Below the pieces are notes generated by a model. That model saw only the letters and a program-made list of their open reading frames with translations. It made no database searches and was not told the DNA's origin. From Anolis sagrei (taxonomy: Eukaryota; Chordata; Lepidosauria; Squamata; Anolidae), in NCBI RefSeq assembly GCF_037176765.1, contig NC_090027.1, positions 2,750,930 through 2,814,929 on the forward strand: 64,000 nt of DNA. The letters run 5' to 3'. Position numbers and translations under genes: made by a program. This document shows positions 22,301 to 30,982 of the stretch, piece by piece (the stretch's first letter is position 1; each line of letters begins with the position of its first letter).

Positions 22301-25300
22301 GCAAACAAGCAGATTACAAAATTTGTGAGTATGAGAGCTGATTCAATGTCCTTTGACCAGTATCTGGCCACTTGGAGTGCTTCTGGTGTTGCTGCAAGAA
22401 GGTCCTCCCTTGTGCATCATGTGGCAGGGCTCAGGGTGCATTGCAGCAGGTGGTCAGTGGTTTGCTCCTCTCCACACTCGCATGTCGAGGATTCCACTTT
22501 GTGGCCCCATTTCTGAAGGTTGGCTCTACATCTCGTGGTGCCAGAGCGCAGTCTGTTCAGCGCCTTCCAAGTCGCCCAGTCCTCTGTGTGCCCAGGGGGG
22601 AGTCTCTCATTTGGTATCAGCCATTGGTTGAGGTTCTGGGTTTGGGCCTGCCACTTTTGGACTCTCGCTTGCTGAGGTGTTCCAGCGAGTGTCTCTGTAG
22701 ATCTTAGAAAACTATGTCTTGATTTAAGTCGTTGACGTGCTGGCTGATTCCCAAACAGGGGATGAGCTGGAGATGTCTCTGCCTTGGTCCTTTCACTATT
22801 GGCTGCTACTTCCCGGCGGATGTCAGGTGGTGCAATACCGGCTAGACAATGTAATTTTTCCAGTGGTGTAGGGCGCAGGCACCCCGTGATAATGTGGCAT
22901 GTCTCATTAAGAGCCACATCCACTGCTTTAGTGTGGTGAGATGTGTTCCACACTGGGCATGCATACTCAGCAGCAGAGTAACACAGCGCAAGGGCCGATG
23001 TCTTCACTGTGTCTGGTTGTGATCCCCAGGTTGTGCCAGTCAGCTTTCGTATGATATTGTTTCTGGCACAGTCACTTATATAAGTCACTTATAGACAATA
23101 ACTTATAACTTATAGACTTATATAAGTCACTTATAGACAATAACACACAAAGATTAAAAAACTTATGGTACTTTGCACTTTAACAATGCAACTGTTCAAT
23201 GCTAAGGCTTCCCGCTGAAATGGAACTGTAGAGGAGAGTCTACTGAACAAGCCAGTATCTGCCGCATGCCAGTACTGTAATCTGTTGAGGAGTTACGAAG
23301 GTGGAGGCATCACTTTTCATTCAACTCTCGTATATTCTGTGCAGTGACACCTTCAGAAACCCCTAGTGCTTTTAGTGGGAACCCCATCTCCTCCTCGTCG
23401 TGCCCAATACTGGCGACTTCCAACATAAATCTCACTTGCTTTTTGTCCATTGTTGGGGACTTCTTGACTTTTTTGGCTGTCCCATCACACCGTTGATTCA
23501 CGTTCAGCTTGTGGCCTGTTGACCTAATGTCTCCATTTCTTCCCAATAGGACGGCGAAGTCATTGGGATGAATACTCTCAAAGTTACGGCTGGCATCTCC
23601 TTCGCCATCCCTTCAGATCGCATCCGCCGGTTCCTGGAAGACTCGCACAACCGTCAGACAAAAGGTGAGAGTGTCGGGAAGCACAACCAGAAATTCATTG
23701 GCGTTTCCTTCTTCAGAACAGGCTGGGTGACCATCTGCCAGGAGTGCTTTGATGGTGCATTCCTACATGGCTGAATGGGCTTGGGCTGGATGGCCCTTGG
23801 GGTCTCTTGTAACACTACGTCAGCCAATGTGTGTGTAATTTTTAGTTGATTGTTTCCGAATGCTAATGGCCATTTCTCCCCTCTTTCTAGGAAAGAGCAG
23901 GACCAAGAAGAAGTATCTAGGACTCCGGATGCTCCCTCTGACTTTCAAGTAAGCCTTTGTTGTCGTTTTGCTGGACGTTGCACTTTTTCATTACAGGAGA
24001 GTCTCGCTTATCCAACCTTCGCTCATCCAACCTTCTGTATTATCCAACGCAGTCTGCCCCCCGCCCAGATCCACAGCTGTTTCAATACATTGCGATGTTT
24101 TGGTGCTCAATTCATAAATACAGCAATTACTACATAACGTTACCATCTATTGAACTGCTTTTTCCAGAACCATAGAATCCTAGAGTTGGAAGAGACCTCC
24201 TGGGCCATCCAGTCCAACCCCATTTTATTTATTTATTTATCTACTTTGCTTGTATACCGCAGTTTCTCAGCCCGTAGGCGACTCAACGCGGTTCACAAGA
24301 GGAAAAAGACAATCATAACAGCATACAATTTAAAAACCATTAACAGCATAGTATGCAAAGTAATGACACATCAATAACAACACATTAACGTCTCGTAACT
24401 AGAATCGTGATCCAATTCGTCGTCCATAATTCCGTTCCTATATTCATCGTATTCATTGCACTGTTTATCCGAATGCCTGTTCAAACAGCCAGGTTTTTAG
24501 TTTCCTTCGAAACACCATTAACGTAGGAGCTGTTCTAATGTCCATGGGAAGGGCGTTCCACACCCGAGGGGCCACCACAGAGAAGGCCCTGTCCCTCGTC
24601 CCCGCCAGCTGTGCCTGTGATGCAGGCGGGATCGAGAGCAGGGCCTCCCCAGAAGATCTTAGAGTCCTGGTGGGTTCGTAGGCAGAGATACGTTCGGATA
24701 GGTAGCTTGGGCCCGAACCGTTTAGGGCTTTATAGGCCAACGCCAGTACTTTGAATTGAGCCCGGTAGCAGATCGGCAGCCAGTGAAGCTGGTGCAGCAG
24801 AGGAGTTGTATGCTCCCTGCGCTCCGCTCCTGTTAGTATCATGGCTGCCGAGTGTTGGACTAGTTGGAGCTTCCGAGCCGTCTTCAAAGGCAACCCCACG
24901 TAGAGAGCGTTGCAGTAGTCTAGACGGGATGTAACCAGAGCGTCCTGCCAAGAAGCAGGAAAATTGCATTCAAAGCACCCCTAACAGATGGCCATCTAGC
25001 TTATGTTTAAAAACCTCCAAAGGAGGAGCCTCCACCACACTCCGGGGCAGAGAGTTCCACTGCTGAACGGCTCTCACAATCAGGAAGTTCTTCTTCATGT
25101 TCAGATGGAATCTTATTTGTAGTGCGAAAACCCCCACTTAATACAATAATTAAAATGAAGAACAATTTTAACAAATATAAACTTATTACTATTTCAATGG
25201 GAAGTGTGGGCCTGCTTTTGGCTCATGAGATAGGATTGTTGCCGTTGTTGTTGTGTGCATTCAAGTAATTTCAGACTTAGGTTGACGCTGAGCAAGAGCT

Positions 25301-28300
25301 GGGTAAATTACCTTGGAGGGCCGTATCCAGCCCGCGGGCCTTAGATTGAGGACCCCTGGTCTACAGACTGGTCCTGCCCCCTTTCCCCCTTTCCTCCCTC
25401 TTCCTTGTCTTGCCTTTCCCCCTTATTGGGAATGGAGAGAGAGTTGGGGAGCGCTCCTTTAACTGAAGGAGAAATACTGGAGGAAAGGGGGAATATCGGA
25501 TAAGAGCGTCGGATAAGATGGAATGTCGGATAAGCGAAGGTCAGACAAGCGAAGGTTGGATAATAGGCTTGGGTAACAACGCAAAAATTTGTTTCTAAAA
25601 TCGATTTGTATTTGGGGGGGTTTTTGCGTTTCGATATTTAAAATAATTACAAAACTTTCCTTTGAAAAAGTTCAGTATTTACGAAATTTCGTTAATTTCG
25701 TTTTTAGGATATTTTTTGAATTTTTTTTGAAATATTTATTTATAAATATTTTCAGAAATATTTAAAAATGGAAAATTAACAATGCTTGCTCTGTTGTGGA
25801 GCGAACACAGCCACAGGACAGGGACAAACTCACACACACAGGCACACAAGGGTCTTTTCTTTTTTTAGAATATTTTTTGAATTTTTTTAAGAATAAAAGA
25901 AAGATATTTTTCAGAAATATTTAAAAATGGAAAATTAACAAAATGCTTGCCCTACCCTGTTGTGGGGCGAAAACAGGGCAAAGCCTCCCCGCTGCTCCCA
26001 GCAATGAATGAATGAATGAATGAATGCAAGCACAAGCAATGAATGAATGAATGAATGCAAGCACAAGCAATGAATGAATGAATGAATGCAAGCACAAGCA
26101 ATGAATGAATGAATGAATGCAAGCACAAGCAATGAATGAATGAATGAATGCAAGCACAAGCAATGAATGAATGAATGAATGCAAGCACAAGCAATGAATG
26201 AATGAATGAATGCAAGCACAAGCAATGAATGAATGAATGAATGCAAGCACAAGCAATGAATGAATGAATGAATGCAAGCACAAGCAATGAATGAATGAAT
26301 GAATGCAAGCACAAGCAATGAATGAATGAATGAATGCAAGCACAAGCAATGAATGAATGAATGAATGCAAGCACAAGCAATGAATGAATGAATGAATGCA
26401 AGCACAAGCAATGAATGAATGAATGAATGCAAGCACAAGCAATGAATGAATGAATGAATGCAAGCACAAGCAATGAATGAATGAATGAATGCAAGCACAA
26501 GCAATGAATGAATGAATGAATGCAAGCACAAGCAATGAATGAATGAATGAATGCAAGCACAAGCAATGAATGAATGAATGAATGCAAGCACAAGCAATGA
26601 ATGAATGAATGAATGCAAGCACAAGCAATGAATGAATGAATGAATGCAAGCACAAGCAATGAATGAATGAATGAATGCAAGCACAAGCAATGAATGAATG
26701 AATGAATGCAAGCACAAGCAATGAATGAATGAATGAATGAATGAATGCAAGCACAAGCAATGAATGAATGAATGAATGCAAGCACAAGCAATGAATGAAT
26801 GAATGAATGCAAGCACAAGCAATGAATGAATGAATGAATGCAAGCACAAGCAATGAATGAATGAATGAATGAATGCAAGCAGCCAAGACAGAGCCAACCA
26901 TCAAGCCTCCCTCCCGCACCTCCCATCTCCTTCGCAATGAGCAATGCGGCCACGCGGAGCCGCTTTTAAAGGGCAGCCCGCCCAATCACAATGAGCCATG
27001 GTGCTTGGGAGCGCCGGATTGGCTCCCGGCGCACCCAGCATCCTCCATCCCTAAAACGTCATTTCCGAAACGGGCGGAAGCTCGTAAAAAAGATGGAGGA
27101 TGCCGTTTCGATATTTAAAAACACTTCCGGTTTTGAAAATATGTTTTGTAATCGTTTTGTAATTGCTAAAATTAACGAATATTTAACGAATTACAAAATT
27201 AACAAACGAAACCGCCCAGGCCTATCGGATTAGCAAGACTCTTATCCGGTCCAGTGTATCTGTCCGAACGTATCTCCCTCTATGTCCCACCCCGGAGTCT
27301 GAGATCATCTGGGGAGGCCCTGCTCTCGACCCCACCACTGTCACAAGTGAGGCTGGTGGGGACGAGGAGCAGGGCTTTCTCAGTGGTGGCCCCTCACCTG
27401 TGGAACTCACTCCCGGGGGAGATTAGGGCATCATCATCCCTCCTCGCCTTCAGGAGTAGGGTGAAAACCTGGTTATGGGACCAGGCCTTTGGGCACTCTG
27501 GCAATTAAACCAGTTAATCAGGCAGGTAAGACCAGCAGGATGAATGAATGGAATGAAAAACTAGATCTAGGTGTTAACAAACACTGACCATGTAAGAGGA
27601 GAAACTGGGTTTGTATTTGGTTTTAATGATTTTATTTGTTTTATTGTTATATTGTATGCATGTCAACTGTGAATTGCTGTAATTTTGTGTAATTTTGTGT
27701 ACGATTGTTTATGATGCAGGCATCAAATTGTGCCTTGCTCCTGTAAGCCGCCCTGAGTCCCCTTCGGGGTGAGAAGGGCGGGGTAAAAGAACCCCCAAAT
27801 AAATAAATAAATAAATAAATAACTCTACTGTACTAGCTCCGTGTTTGGCCTGGGTTACCAAATTATTGGACTGCTGGACCGTGTTTGCAATCTATTTCCA
27901 GCCTCATCCGTGAGTTGAGACGAAGGGATCGGAATTTCCCAGACCTGATTGCCGGGGTCGGGGTCTACGTCTATGAGGTGATTCCAGGAACGGCTGCCGA
28001 AAGGTAAACAAAGAGGAATGCGGGATAGTCTGCTAGAATGTTCTTGCATTGCAGTAGTAATCGGAGCCAGGAGAGGCACTTCCTTGGCGAAATTTTGGCT
28101 TCGGAAGTGCATCTCTCACGCCTAGTTCTAGGTTGAGTACGCCTTTGTGCAGATATAGAATTCCCATCATCCACATCTATGCGAGCTATAGAATGTGGGG
28201 ATTGCAGTTCAGCCTTTCTGGTGCCTCGCTAAGCAATCTACCGTATATACTCGAGTATAAGCCGACCCAAATATAAACCGAGACACCTAATTTTATGACA

Positions 28301-30908
28301 AAGAAGGGTGGGAAATGCAGCAGATATTGGTAAATTTCAAAATAAAAAATAGATATCAATACAGTTATATGAACTGAGGCATCAGGAGGTTAAATGTTTC
28401 TGAATATTTACATTAAACTGTAATTTAAGATCAGGCTGCCCAACTCTGATTAAACCGTTATTCTAACCTTCTTCAGTGCTTACGTATCCTTCTGATAATA
28501 ATAGTATAAAATAAAAAATGTAATAAAAATAACAATAATGCAGTAAAATAATAAATGTAATAATAATAGAGTAAAATAAGTGTAATAATAATAGAGCAAA
28601 ATAATAAATGTAAAAATAATCAATAGAGTAAAAGAATTAATGTAATAATAATAGAGTAAAATAATAAATGTAATTAAAACAATAATAATAAACAAAGTAA
28701 AAATAATAAATGTAACAATAACAATAAATAGATAACAATAGAAAAAATTAAATGTAATAATAGAGCAAAATAATAAATGTAATAATAATAGAGTGAAATA
28801 AGTGTAATAATAATAGAGCAAAAGAATAAATGTAATAATAATAATAAATAGAGCAAAATAATAAATGTAACAATAATAGAGTAAAATAATAAATGTAATT
28901 AAAACAATAATAATAAACGAAGTAAAAATAATAAATGTAACAATAACAATAAATAGAGAAAAATAATAAATGTGATGATAATAATAGAGTAAAATAATAA
29001 ATGTAATAAAAATAACAATATTACAGTAAAATAATAAATGTAATAATAATAGAGCAAAATAATAAATGTAATAATAATAATCAATAGAGTAAAAATGTAA
29101 TAATAGAGCAAAATAATAAATGTAATAATAATAGAGTAAAATAATAAATGTAATTAAAGCAATAATAATAAACGAAGTAAAAATAATAAATGTAACAATA
29201 ACAATAGAGAAAAATAATAAATGTGATGATAATAGAGTAAAATAATAAATGTAATAAAAATAACAATAATACAGTAAAATAATAAATGTAATAATAATAG
29301 AGTGAAATAAGTGTAATAATAATAGAGCAAAATAATAAATGTAATACTAATAATCAATAGAGTAAAAATGTAATAATAGAGCAAAATAATAAATGTAATT
29401 AAAACAATAATAAATGAAGTAAAAATAATAAATGTAATAATAATAGAGTGAAATAAGTGTAATAATAATAGAGCAAAATAATAATAATCAATAGAGTAAA
29501 AAATGTAATAATAGAGCAAAATAATAAATGTGGTGATAATAATAGAGTAAAATAATGAATGTAATAAAAATAACAATATTACAGTAAAATAATAAATGTA
29601 ATAATAATAGAGTGAAATAATAAATGTAATAATAATAATCAATAGAGTAAAAATGTAATAATAGAGCAAAATAATAAATGTAATAATAATAGAGTAAAAT
29701 AATAAATGTAATTAAAGCAATAATAATAAACGAAGTAAAAATAATAAATGTAACAATAACAATAGAGAAAAATAATAAATGTGATGATAATAGAGTAAAA
29801 TAATAAATGTAATAAAAATAACAATAATACAGTAAAATAATAAATGTAATAATAATAGAGTGAAATAAGTGTAATAATAATAAAGCAAAATAATAAATGT
29901 AATATTAATAATCAATAGAGTAAAAATGTAATAATAATAGAGCAAAATAAATGTAATAATAATAGAGTAAAATAATAAATGTAATTAAAGCAATAATAAA
30001 CGAAGTAAAAATAATAAATGTAACAATAACAATAGAGAAAAATAATAAATGTGATGATAATAGAGTAAAATAATAAATGTAATAAAAATAACAATAATAC
30101 AGTAAAATAATAAATGTAATAATAATAGAGTGAAATAAGTGTAATAATAATAAAGCAAAATAATAAATGTAATAATAATAGAGTAAAATAATAAATGTAA
30201 TTAAAGCAATAATAATAAACGAAGTAAAAATAATAAATGTAACAATAACAATAGAGAAAAATAATAAATGTGATGATAATAGAGTAAAATAATAAATGTA
30301 ATAAAAATAATACTAATTACAGAGTCAAATAATAAATGGAAATAAGTGTAATAATAATAAAGCAAAATAATAAATAATAATAAATAGAGTAAAATAATAA
30401 ATGTAATAATAATAGAGTAAAATAATAAATGTAATTAAAACAATAATAAATGAAGTAAAAATAATAAACGTAACAATAACAATAAATAGAGAAAAATAAT
30501 AAATGTGATGATAATAATAGAGTAAAATAATGAATGTAATAAAAATAATACTAATTACAGAGTCAAATAATAAATAACTTTGACTTGAGTATAAGCCAAG
30601 GGGAACTTTTCCAGCCTAAAAAAGTGGCTGAAAAACTAGGCTTATACTCGAGTATATATAGTATAGATTGTGTTATTACCAAGGGAAATGGCTCCAAAAA
30701 AGACCATTTCTCCTGTATTTTAAACTCTGGCTTTGGTTCCAGCGCTGGTCTGCAAGACGGGGATGTCATTATCGCCATTAACGGGAAAACCGTCACTTCG
30801 ACGCGAGACGTCACGGATGCCGTGCAGAACAGCGAGGCCCTTGCCATTGTGGTGCGGAGAGGGAATGAAGACCTCATCCTGACAGTCGTGCCAGACGAAA
30901 TCGATTAA
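9887..30908 (+). CDS. HTRA4: HTRA4, secreted HtrA-family serine protease (whole gene, nine coding exons)
   Basis: Coding exons are 9887-10334, 12658-12757, 16662-16866, 17676-17870, 19891-19923, 23550-23664, 23891-23948, 27902-28003 and 30743-30908. All junctions are GT/AG and the phases agree, giving 1422 nt and 473 residues; human HTRA4 is about 476. Order of parts: signal peptide (1-22), Cys-rich IGFBP module (about 26-100), Kazal-like module (about 101-147), trypsin-like domain, and a C-terminal PDZ (about 370-473). The catalytic triad is visible as TNAHV (His212), LDIALIKID (Asp242) and GNSGGP (Ser320). The family acts as ATP-independent proteases, and the signal peptide points to the secretory route. 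HTRA4 rather than HTRA1 or HTRA3 is called from TM2D2 and ADAM9 alongside. No internal stop or frameshift is seen. Introns are heavily loaded with repeats. Confidence 0.93.
10400..12135 (+). repeat. GGAA/AAGG purine tract in HTRA4 intron 1
   Basis: About 1.7 kb of nearly uninterrupted purines begin some 65 bp after exon 1. Pure (GGAA)n runs lie at the ends (10411-10505, 10621-10675, 12075-12130). In between are longer units of roughly 200-280 bp, such as AAAGACAAAAGGGAGG with GGTCATGAGGAA. The long open frames on both strands are products of this composition. Confidence 0.95.
12136..12431. other. HTRA4 intron 1, unassigned
   Basis: Ordinary intronic sequence between the purine tract and a LINE tail. 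No feature was recognised. Confidence 0.5.
12432..12640 (-). mobile_element. LINE 3' end encoding a Cys/His C-terminal motif
   Basis: The minus strand reads [17 protein letters not shown], like the terminal zinc-finger motif of the LINE type whose C-terminal domain builds the satellite at 1-3008. It shares the end GGGATCGCCTAAGTAAGTAA with 52110-52465. It ends only about 20 bp before the exon 2 acceptor. Confidence 0.65.
12658..12757 (+). CDS. HTRA4: HTRA4 exon 2
   Basis: Acceptor CCTGCAG, donor GTAACG. It encodes [20 protein letters not shown] and [12 protein letters not shown], the conserved linker into the HtrA protease domain. Phase 1 in, phase 2 out. Confidence 0.93.
12928..13880 (+). 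mobile_element. Decayed mariner-type DNA transposon
   Basis: It starts AAGGGGCGTTCAATAAAG, a mariner-like terminal repeat. Transposase pieces follow in several frames: [20 protein letters not shown] (helix-turn-helix region), and later [17 protein letters not shown], resembling the second catalytic-Asp region. No 3' terminal repeat is visible, because a hAT-like element begins at about 13880. It is non-functional. Confidence 0.75.
13881..14935. mobile_element. hAT-like MITE, split by an L2 insertion
   Basis: The left end is GTGATTCTCAACCTGGGGGT with a folded TCGCAACCCCCAGG. The right end near 14890-14935 reads GGACCCCTGAGCAGGTCGCA with GGTCACCAAAGACC. The same type of end recurs at 6960-7040 and 33540-33640. 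The portion at 14660-14890 is GC-rich with repeated CTCGCGCTTTCGCCAT. Confidence 0.5.
13953..14662 (-). mobile_element. L2-clade LINE 3' end, copy 1
   Basis: The minus strand encodes the RT C-terminus ([55 protein letters not shown]). It ends in a TAAATAAA-type tail at 13953-13978. It is 5' truncated, with an open frame over most of its length. Confidence 0.88.
14940..15855 (+). mobile_element. Composite interspersed repeat, copy B
   Basis: Repeated modules (TTTGATTGTAGGTGAA, ATAAATCCCAGCAACTACAA, CCAAGTTTGGT) are in the orientation opposite to copy A. It is flanked on the right by a Penelope-like tail. No coding capacity. Confidence 0.65.
15857..16158 (-). mobile_element. Penelope-like 3' end
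   Basis: This is the reverse orientation of the tail seen at 8830-9420: TTTTTCCGGGCTATAGGG, then ACGTTTCGCCTGCATCTATG and ATTAGCATTTGAAGGCCTGG. It is truncated. Confidence 0.75.
16172..16632 (-). mobile_element. Vingi/Ingi-like LINE fragment beside exon 3
   Basis: The minus strand encodes [20 protein letters not shown] and [20 protein letters not shown], shared with the larger copy at 50410-51690. Family naming is tentative. It stops about 30 bp before the exon 3 acceptor. Confidence 0.75.
16662..16866 (+). CDS. HTRA4: HTRA4 exon 3: catalytic His and Asp
   Basis: Acceptor GGGGCAG, donor GTAAGT. It encodes [20 protein letters not shown] (His212) and [12 protein letters not shown] (Asp242). 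The exon ends in phase 0. The acceptor has a weak, G-interrupted pyrimidine tract next to a LINE fragment. Confidence 0.95.
16867..17095. other. HTRA4 intron 3, 5' part
   Basis: Ordinary intron sequence with a short G run. Nothing recognised. Confidence 0.5.
17098..17566. mobile_element. Inverted pair of Penelope-like 3' ends enclosing an exon 4 copy
   Basis: The left arm (about 17098-17265) is the tail in minus orientation; the right arm (about 17334-17566) is the same tail in plus orientation. The inner ends match as an inverted repeat (GTGTGAATGTTTCAGCTG against CAGCTGAAACATTCACAC). The 70-bp loop holds the reverse-complement exon 4 segment described separately. Head-to-head inverted copies are one arrangement known for Penelope-like elements. 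Confidence 0.85.
17266..17307 (-). repeat. 42-nt reverse-complement copy of the HTRA4 exon 4 acceptor and start
   Basis: Every base of 17266-17307 pairs with 17674-17715, that is, the acceptor AG plus the first 40 nt of exon 4. Identity stops on both sides of the segment. It lies in the loop between two inverted Penelope-like arms, about 370 bp upstream of the exon it copies. Confidence 0.95.
17676..17870 (+). CDS. HTRA4: HTRA4 exon 4
   Basis: Acceptor CCATTCAG, donor GTAAGT, 65 codons in phase 0. It encodes [40 protein letters not shown] and [11 protein letters not shown], core protease sequence leading to the catalytic serine. Confidence 0.95.
18027..18330 (-). mobile_element. Sauria-type SINE with target-site duplication
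   Basis: Reverse orientation: GGTAAAGGTTTTCCCCTGAC at the tail end, and CCACTGCACCACCGGGGGCT at the head. A duplication of about 12 bp, TTAAAACTATAG, flanks it (18015-18026 and 18331-18342). Confidence 0.92.
18331..18700. other. HTRA4 intron 4, unassigned
   Basis: Intron DNA without a recognised repeat, apart from a short TTATTATTA run at 18673-18693 just before the minisatellite. Confidence 0.5.
18705..19750. repeat. 65-bp CACTGAG minisatellite in HTRA4 intron 4
   Basis: The basic unit is 65 bp (for instance starts at 19406, 19471, 19536). Longer variants of about 82 bp carry one extra CACTGAGGCCT module. Each unit has four CACTGAG or TACTGAG motifs. It is related, in reverse complement, to the CTCAGTG module of the 524-bp satellite at 1-3008. 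The array ends about 140 bp before exon 5. Confidence 0.95.
19891..19923 (+). CDS. HTRA4: HTRA4 exon 5: 33-nt exon with catalytic Ser
   Basis: Acceptor TCGCTTTCAG, donor GTAAGG. It encodes [11 protein letters not shown] only, with Ser320 in GNSGGP. A 33-nt exon at this place is usual in the HTRA family. Confidence 0.95.
20070..20435 (+). mobile_element. Truncated mariner-type element with a fold-back end
   Basis: It begins with GCACGAAAAGTAACGCCTCC and encodes an N-terminal helix-turn-helix ([20 protein letters not shown], then [10 protein letters not shown]). The end folds back: 20393-20432 is the inverted copy of 20234-20273 with few differences. The transposase is cut at that point. Confidence 0.75.
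20440..22110 (+). mobile_element. Composite interspersed repeat, copy C, split by a solo LTR
   Basis: The left end has GCCACGCGTTGCTGTGGC. The right end has GTACTCATTATGCACAGAGC and TTTTTATATATATA. Between them lie the recurring modules (GGAGTTGGATTGGATGGCC, TTTGGTCCAGATCCATC, CATGGGAGGCCTGTGTGCCA). Uninterrupted, it would be near 940 bp. Confidence 0.6.
20878..21611 (+). mobile_element. Solo LTR of an endogenous retrovirus-like element
   Basis: A 734-bp insertion starts TGTG and ends CACA, with an AATAAA signal at 21464-21469. The flanking TTCAA and TTCAG suit a short target-site duplication. It interrupts a module of the composite repeat. No internal region remains, which is the usual outcome of LTR-LTR recombination. 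It is a fossil of moderate age; the family is unknown. Confidence 0.7.
22090..22235 (-). mobile_element. LINE 3' untranslated end, short
   Basis: It carries AACTTTATTCATACC, CTCCAAGGGAATTGG and CTTACATGAGGCCAA, shared with 36055-36205 and 49548-49690. Minus orientation, 3' end only. Confidence 0.6.
22240..23070 (-). mobile_element. Vingi/Ingi-like LINE 3' half
   Basis: The minus strand encodes [39 protein letters not shown] and [21 protein letters not shown] 3' untranslated end follows at 22240-22420. The frame is open for about 220 codons. Confidence 0.8.
23165..23335 (-). mobile_element. Mariner-type 5' end, reverse copy
   Basis: It matches the reverse complement of 20080-20215 (TTACGAAGGTGGAGGC, GTAGAGGAGAGTCTACTGAA) with moderate divergence. 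Just the non-coding 5' part is present. Confidence 0.7.
23336..23549. other. HTRA4 intron 5, 3' part
   Basis: No repeat recognised. It ends in the exon 6 acceptor region TTTCTTCCCAATAG. Confidence 0.5.
23550..23664 (+). CDS. HTRA4: HTRA4 exon 6
   Basis: Acceptor CCCAATAG, donor AAAG/GTGAGA. It encodes [20 protein letters not shown] and [18 protein letters not shown], the end of the protease domain. Phase 0 in, phase 1 out. Confidence 0.94.
23700..23825 (+). mobile_element. CR1-type 3' remnant
   Basis: It reads GGGTGACCATCTGCCAGGAG then GGGCTGGATGGCCCTTGG, the usual CR1 terminal landmarks, diverged. Confidence 0.6.
23891..23948 (+). CDS. HTRA4: HTRA4 exon 7
   Basis: Acceptor CTCTTTCTAG, donor AA/GTAAGC. 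It encodes [23 protein letters not shown] is where the PDZ carboxylate-binding loop is expected. Phase 1 in, phase 2 out. Confidence 0.9.
24168..25112 (-). mobile_element. CR1 3' end split by an L2 insertion
   Basis: The two CR1 halves, 24168-24222 (AGAGTTGGAAGAGACCTCCT) and 24945-25112 (CTGCCAAGAAGCAGGAAAAT), join into the usual CR1 order. The break lies inside CCAACCCCATT/CTGCC. Confidence 0.75.
24222..24944 (-). mobile_element. L2-clade LINE 3' end, copy 2
   Basis: It encodes [40 protein letters not shown] and [15 protein letters not shown], closely like the copy at 13953-14662, with the same TTTATTTA tail. It is inserted in a CR1 end. Confidence 0.88.
25115..25375 (-). mobile_element. 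hAT-like non-autonomous element
   Basis: This is the reverse of the element at 6240-8790: GGGAAGTGTGGGCCTGCTTT on one side and TTAGATTGAGGACCCCTGG on the other. It is uninterrupted here. Confidence 0.6.
25376..25489. other. HTRA4 intron 7 spacer
   Basis: Pyrimidine-rich spacer inside the outer MITE. No feature. Confidence 0.4.
25563..27228. mobile_element. hAT-like composite element with a 31-bp minisatellite
   Basis: The ends are inverted relatives (TAGGCTTGGGTAACAACGCA on the left, CCGCCCAGGCCTA on the right). AT-rich subterminal sequence follows, with repeated CGAAATTTCG or GTTTCGATATTTAAAA-like motifs. The interior holds the 31-bp array and a 220-bp GC-rich block with CCAAT and GC boxes. 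It interrupts the outer Tigger-like MITE. Confidence 0.55.
26004..26880. repeat. 31-bp minisatellite, about 28 copies
   Basis: The unit is four ATGA steps plus GCAAGCACAAGCA. Copies are almost identical, except two with extra ATGA steps near 26735 and 26868. All three minus-strand frames stay open because the unit has no stop and 31 is not a multiple of three. The predicted 300-plus-residue proteins are therefore artefacts. Confidence 0.97.
27236..27840 (+). mobile_element. L2-clade LINE 3' end, copy 3
   Basis: It encodes [20 protein letters not shown] and [20 protein letters not shown]. The 3' untranslated region ends CGCCCTGAGTCCCCTTCGGG and an (AAAT)n tail at 27798-27822. Confidence 0.88.
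27902..28003 (+). CDS. HTRA4: HTRA4 exon 8
   Basis: Acceptor TCTATTTCCAG, donor AG/GTAAAC. It encodes [20 protein letters not shown] and [13 protein letters not shown], first half of the PDZ. Phase 2 in, phase 2 out. Confidence 0.93.
28240..30665. mobile_element. MITE with CTCGAG-bearing inverted ends, expanded by an AT-rich array
   Basis: The ends are TATATACTCGAGTATAAGCC (28246 onward) and its inverted form near 30640-30660. Between them 28495-30575 is an irregular array of TAATAATAGAGTAAAATAAT and AATAAATGTAATAA motifs. Longer blocks of about 270-560 bp are repeated (29105-29290, 29655-29845 and 29930-30110 are alike). It fills almost all of intron 8. Confidence 0.8.
30743..30908 (+). CDS. 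HTRA4: HTRA4 exon 9: end of PDZ and stop
   Basis: Acceptor TTTGGTTCCAG. It encodes [20 protein letters not shown] and [17 protein letters not shown] before TAA. The end PDEID resembles the HTRA family terminus. No clear AATAAA follows within 80 bp, after which a CR1 begins. Confidence 0.95.
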
Positions 30909-30982
30909 AAGTTGCCCTTTTGAAGCAAAAGAGTTATGTGAGAGTCTTAAGTGAGTCTGTAAGACATAGCGTACTCCATGGT

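Larger units (their letters stand above)
23990..25565. mobile_element. Tigger/pogo-like MITE ends enclosing later insertions
   Basis: The left end (23990-24065) reads GAGTCTCGCTTATCCAACCT. The right end (25490-25565) reads GGATAAGCGAAGGTCAGA and GCGAAGGTTGGATAA, its inverted counterpart. Between them sit CR1, L2 and hAT pieces. Confidence 0.55.

Noticed and set aside
23310-23546. Minus-strand 78-codon frame before exon 6
   Set aside because: No recognised domain; it spans a mariner end and intron DNA and runs up to the exon 6 acceptor.
25921-26985. Minus-strand frames of 320-354 codons with IHSFIHS-type repeats
   Set aside because: They arise from the 31-bp array, which has no stop in any minus-strand frame; no coding evidence.
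28480-30094. Minus-strand frames rich in Leu, Ile, Tyr and Phe
   Set aside because: Products of the AT-rich array, not membrane proteins.
9887-30908. HTRA1 or HTRA3 as the identity of the protease
   Set aside because: Domains do not separate them with certainty, but TM2D2 and an ADAM9-like exon alongside fit the HTRA4 locus, as does the 473-residue length.
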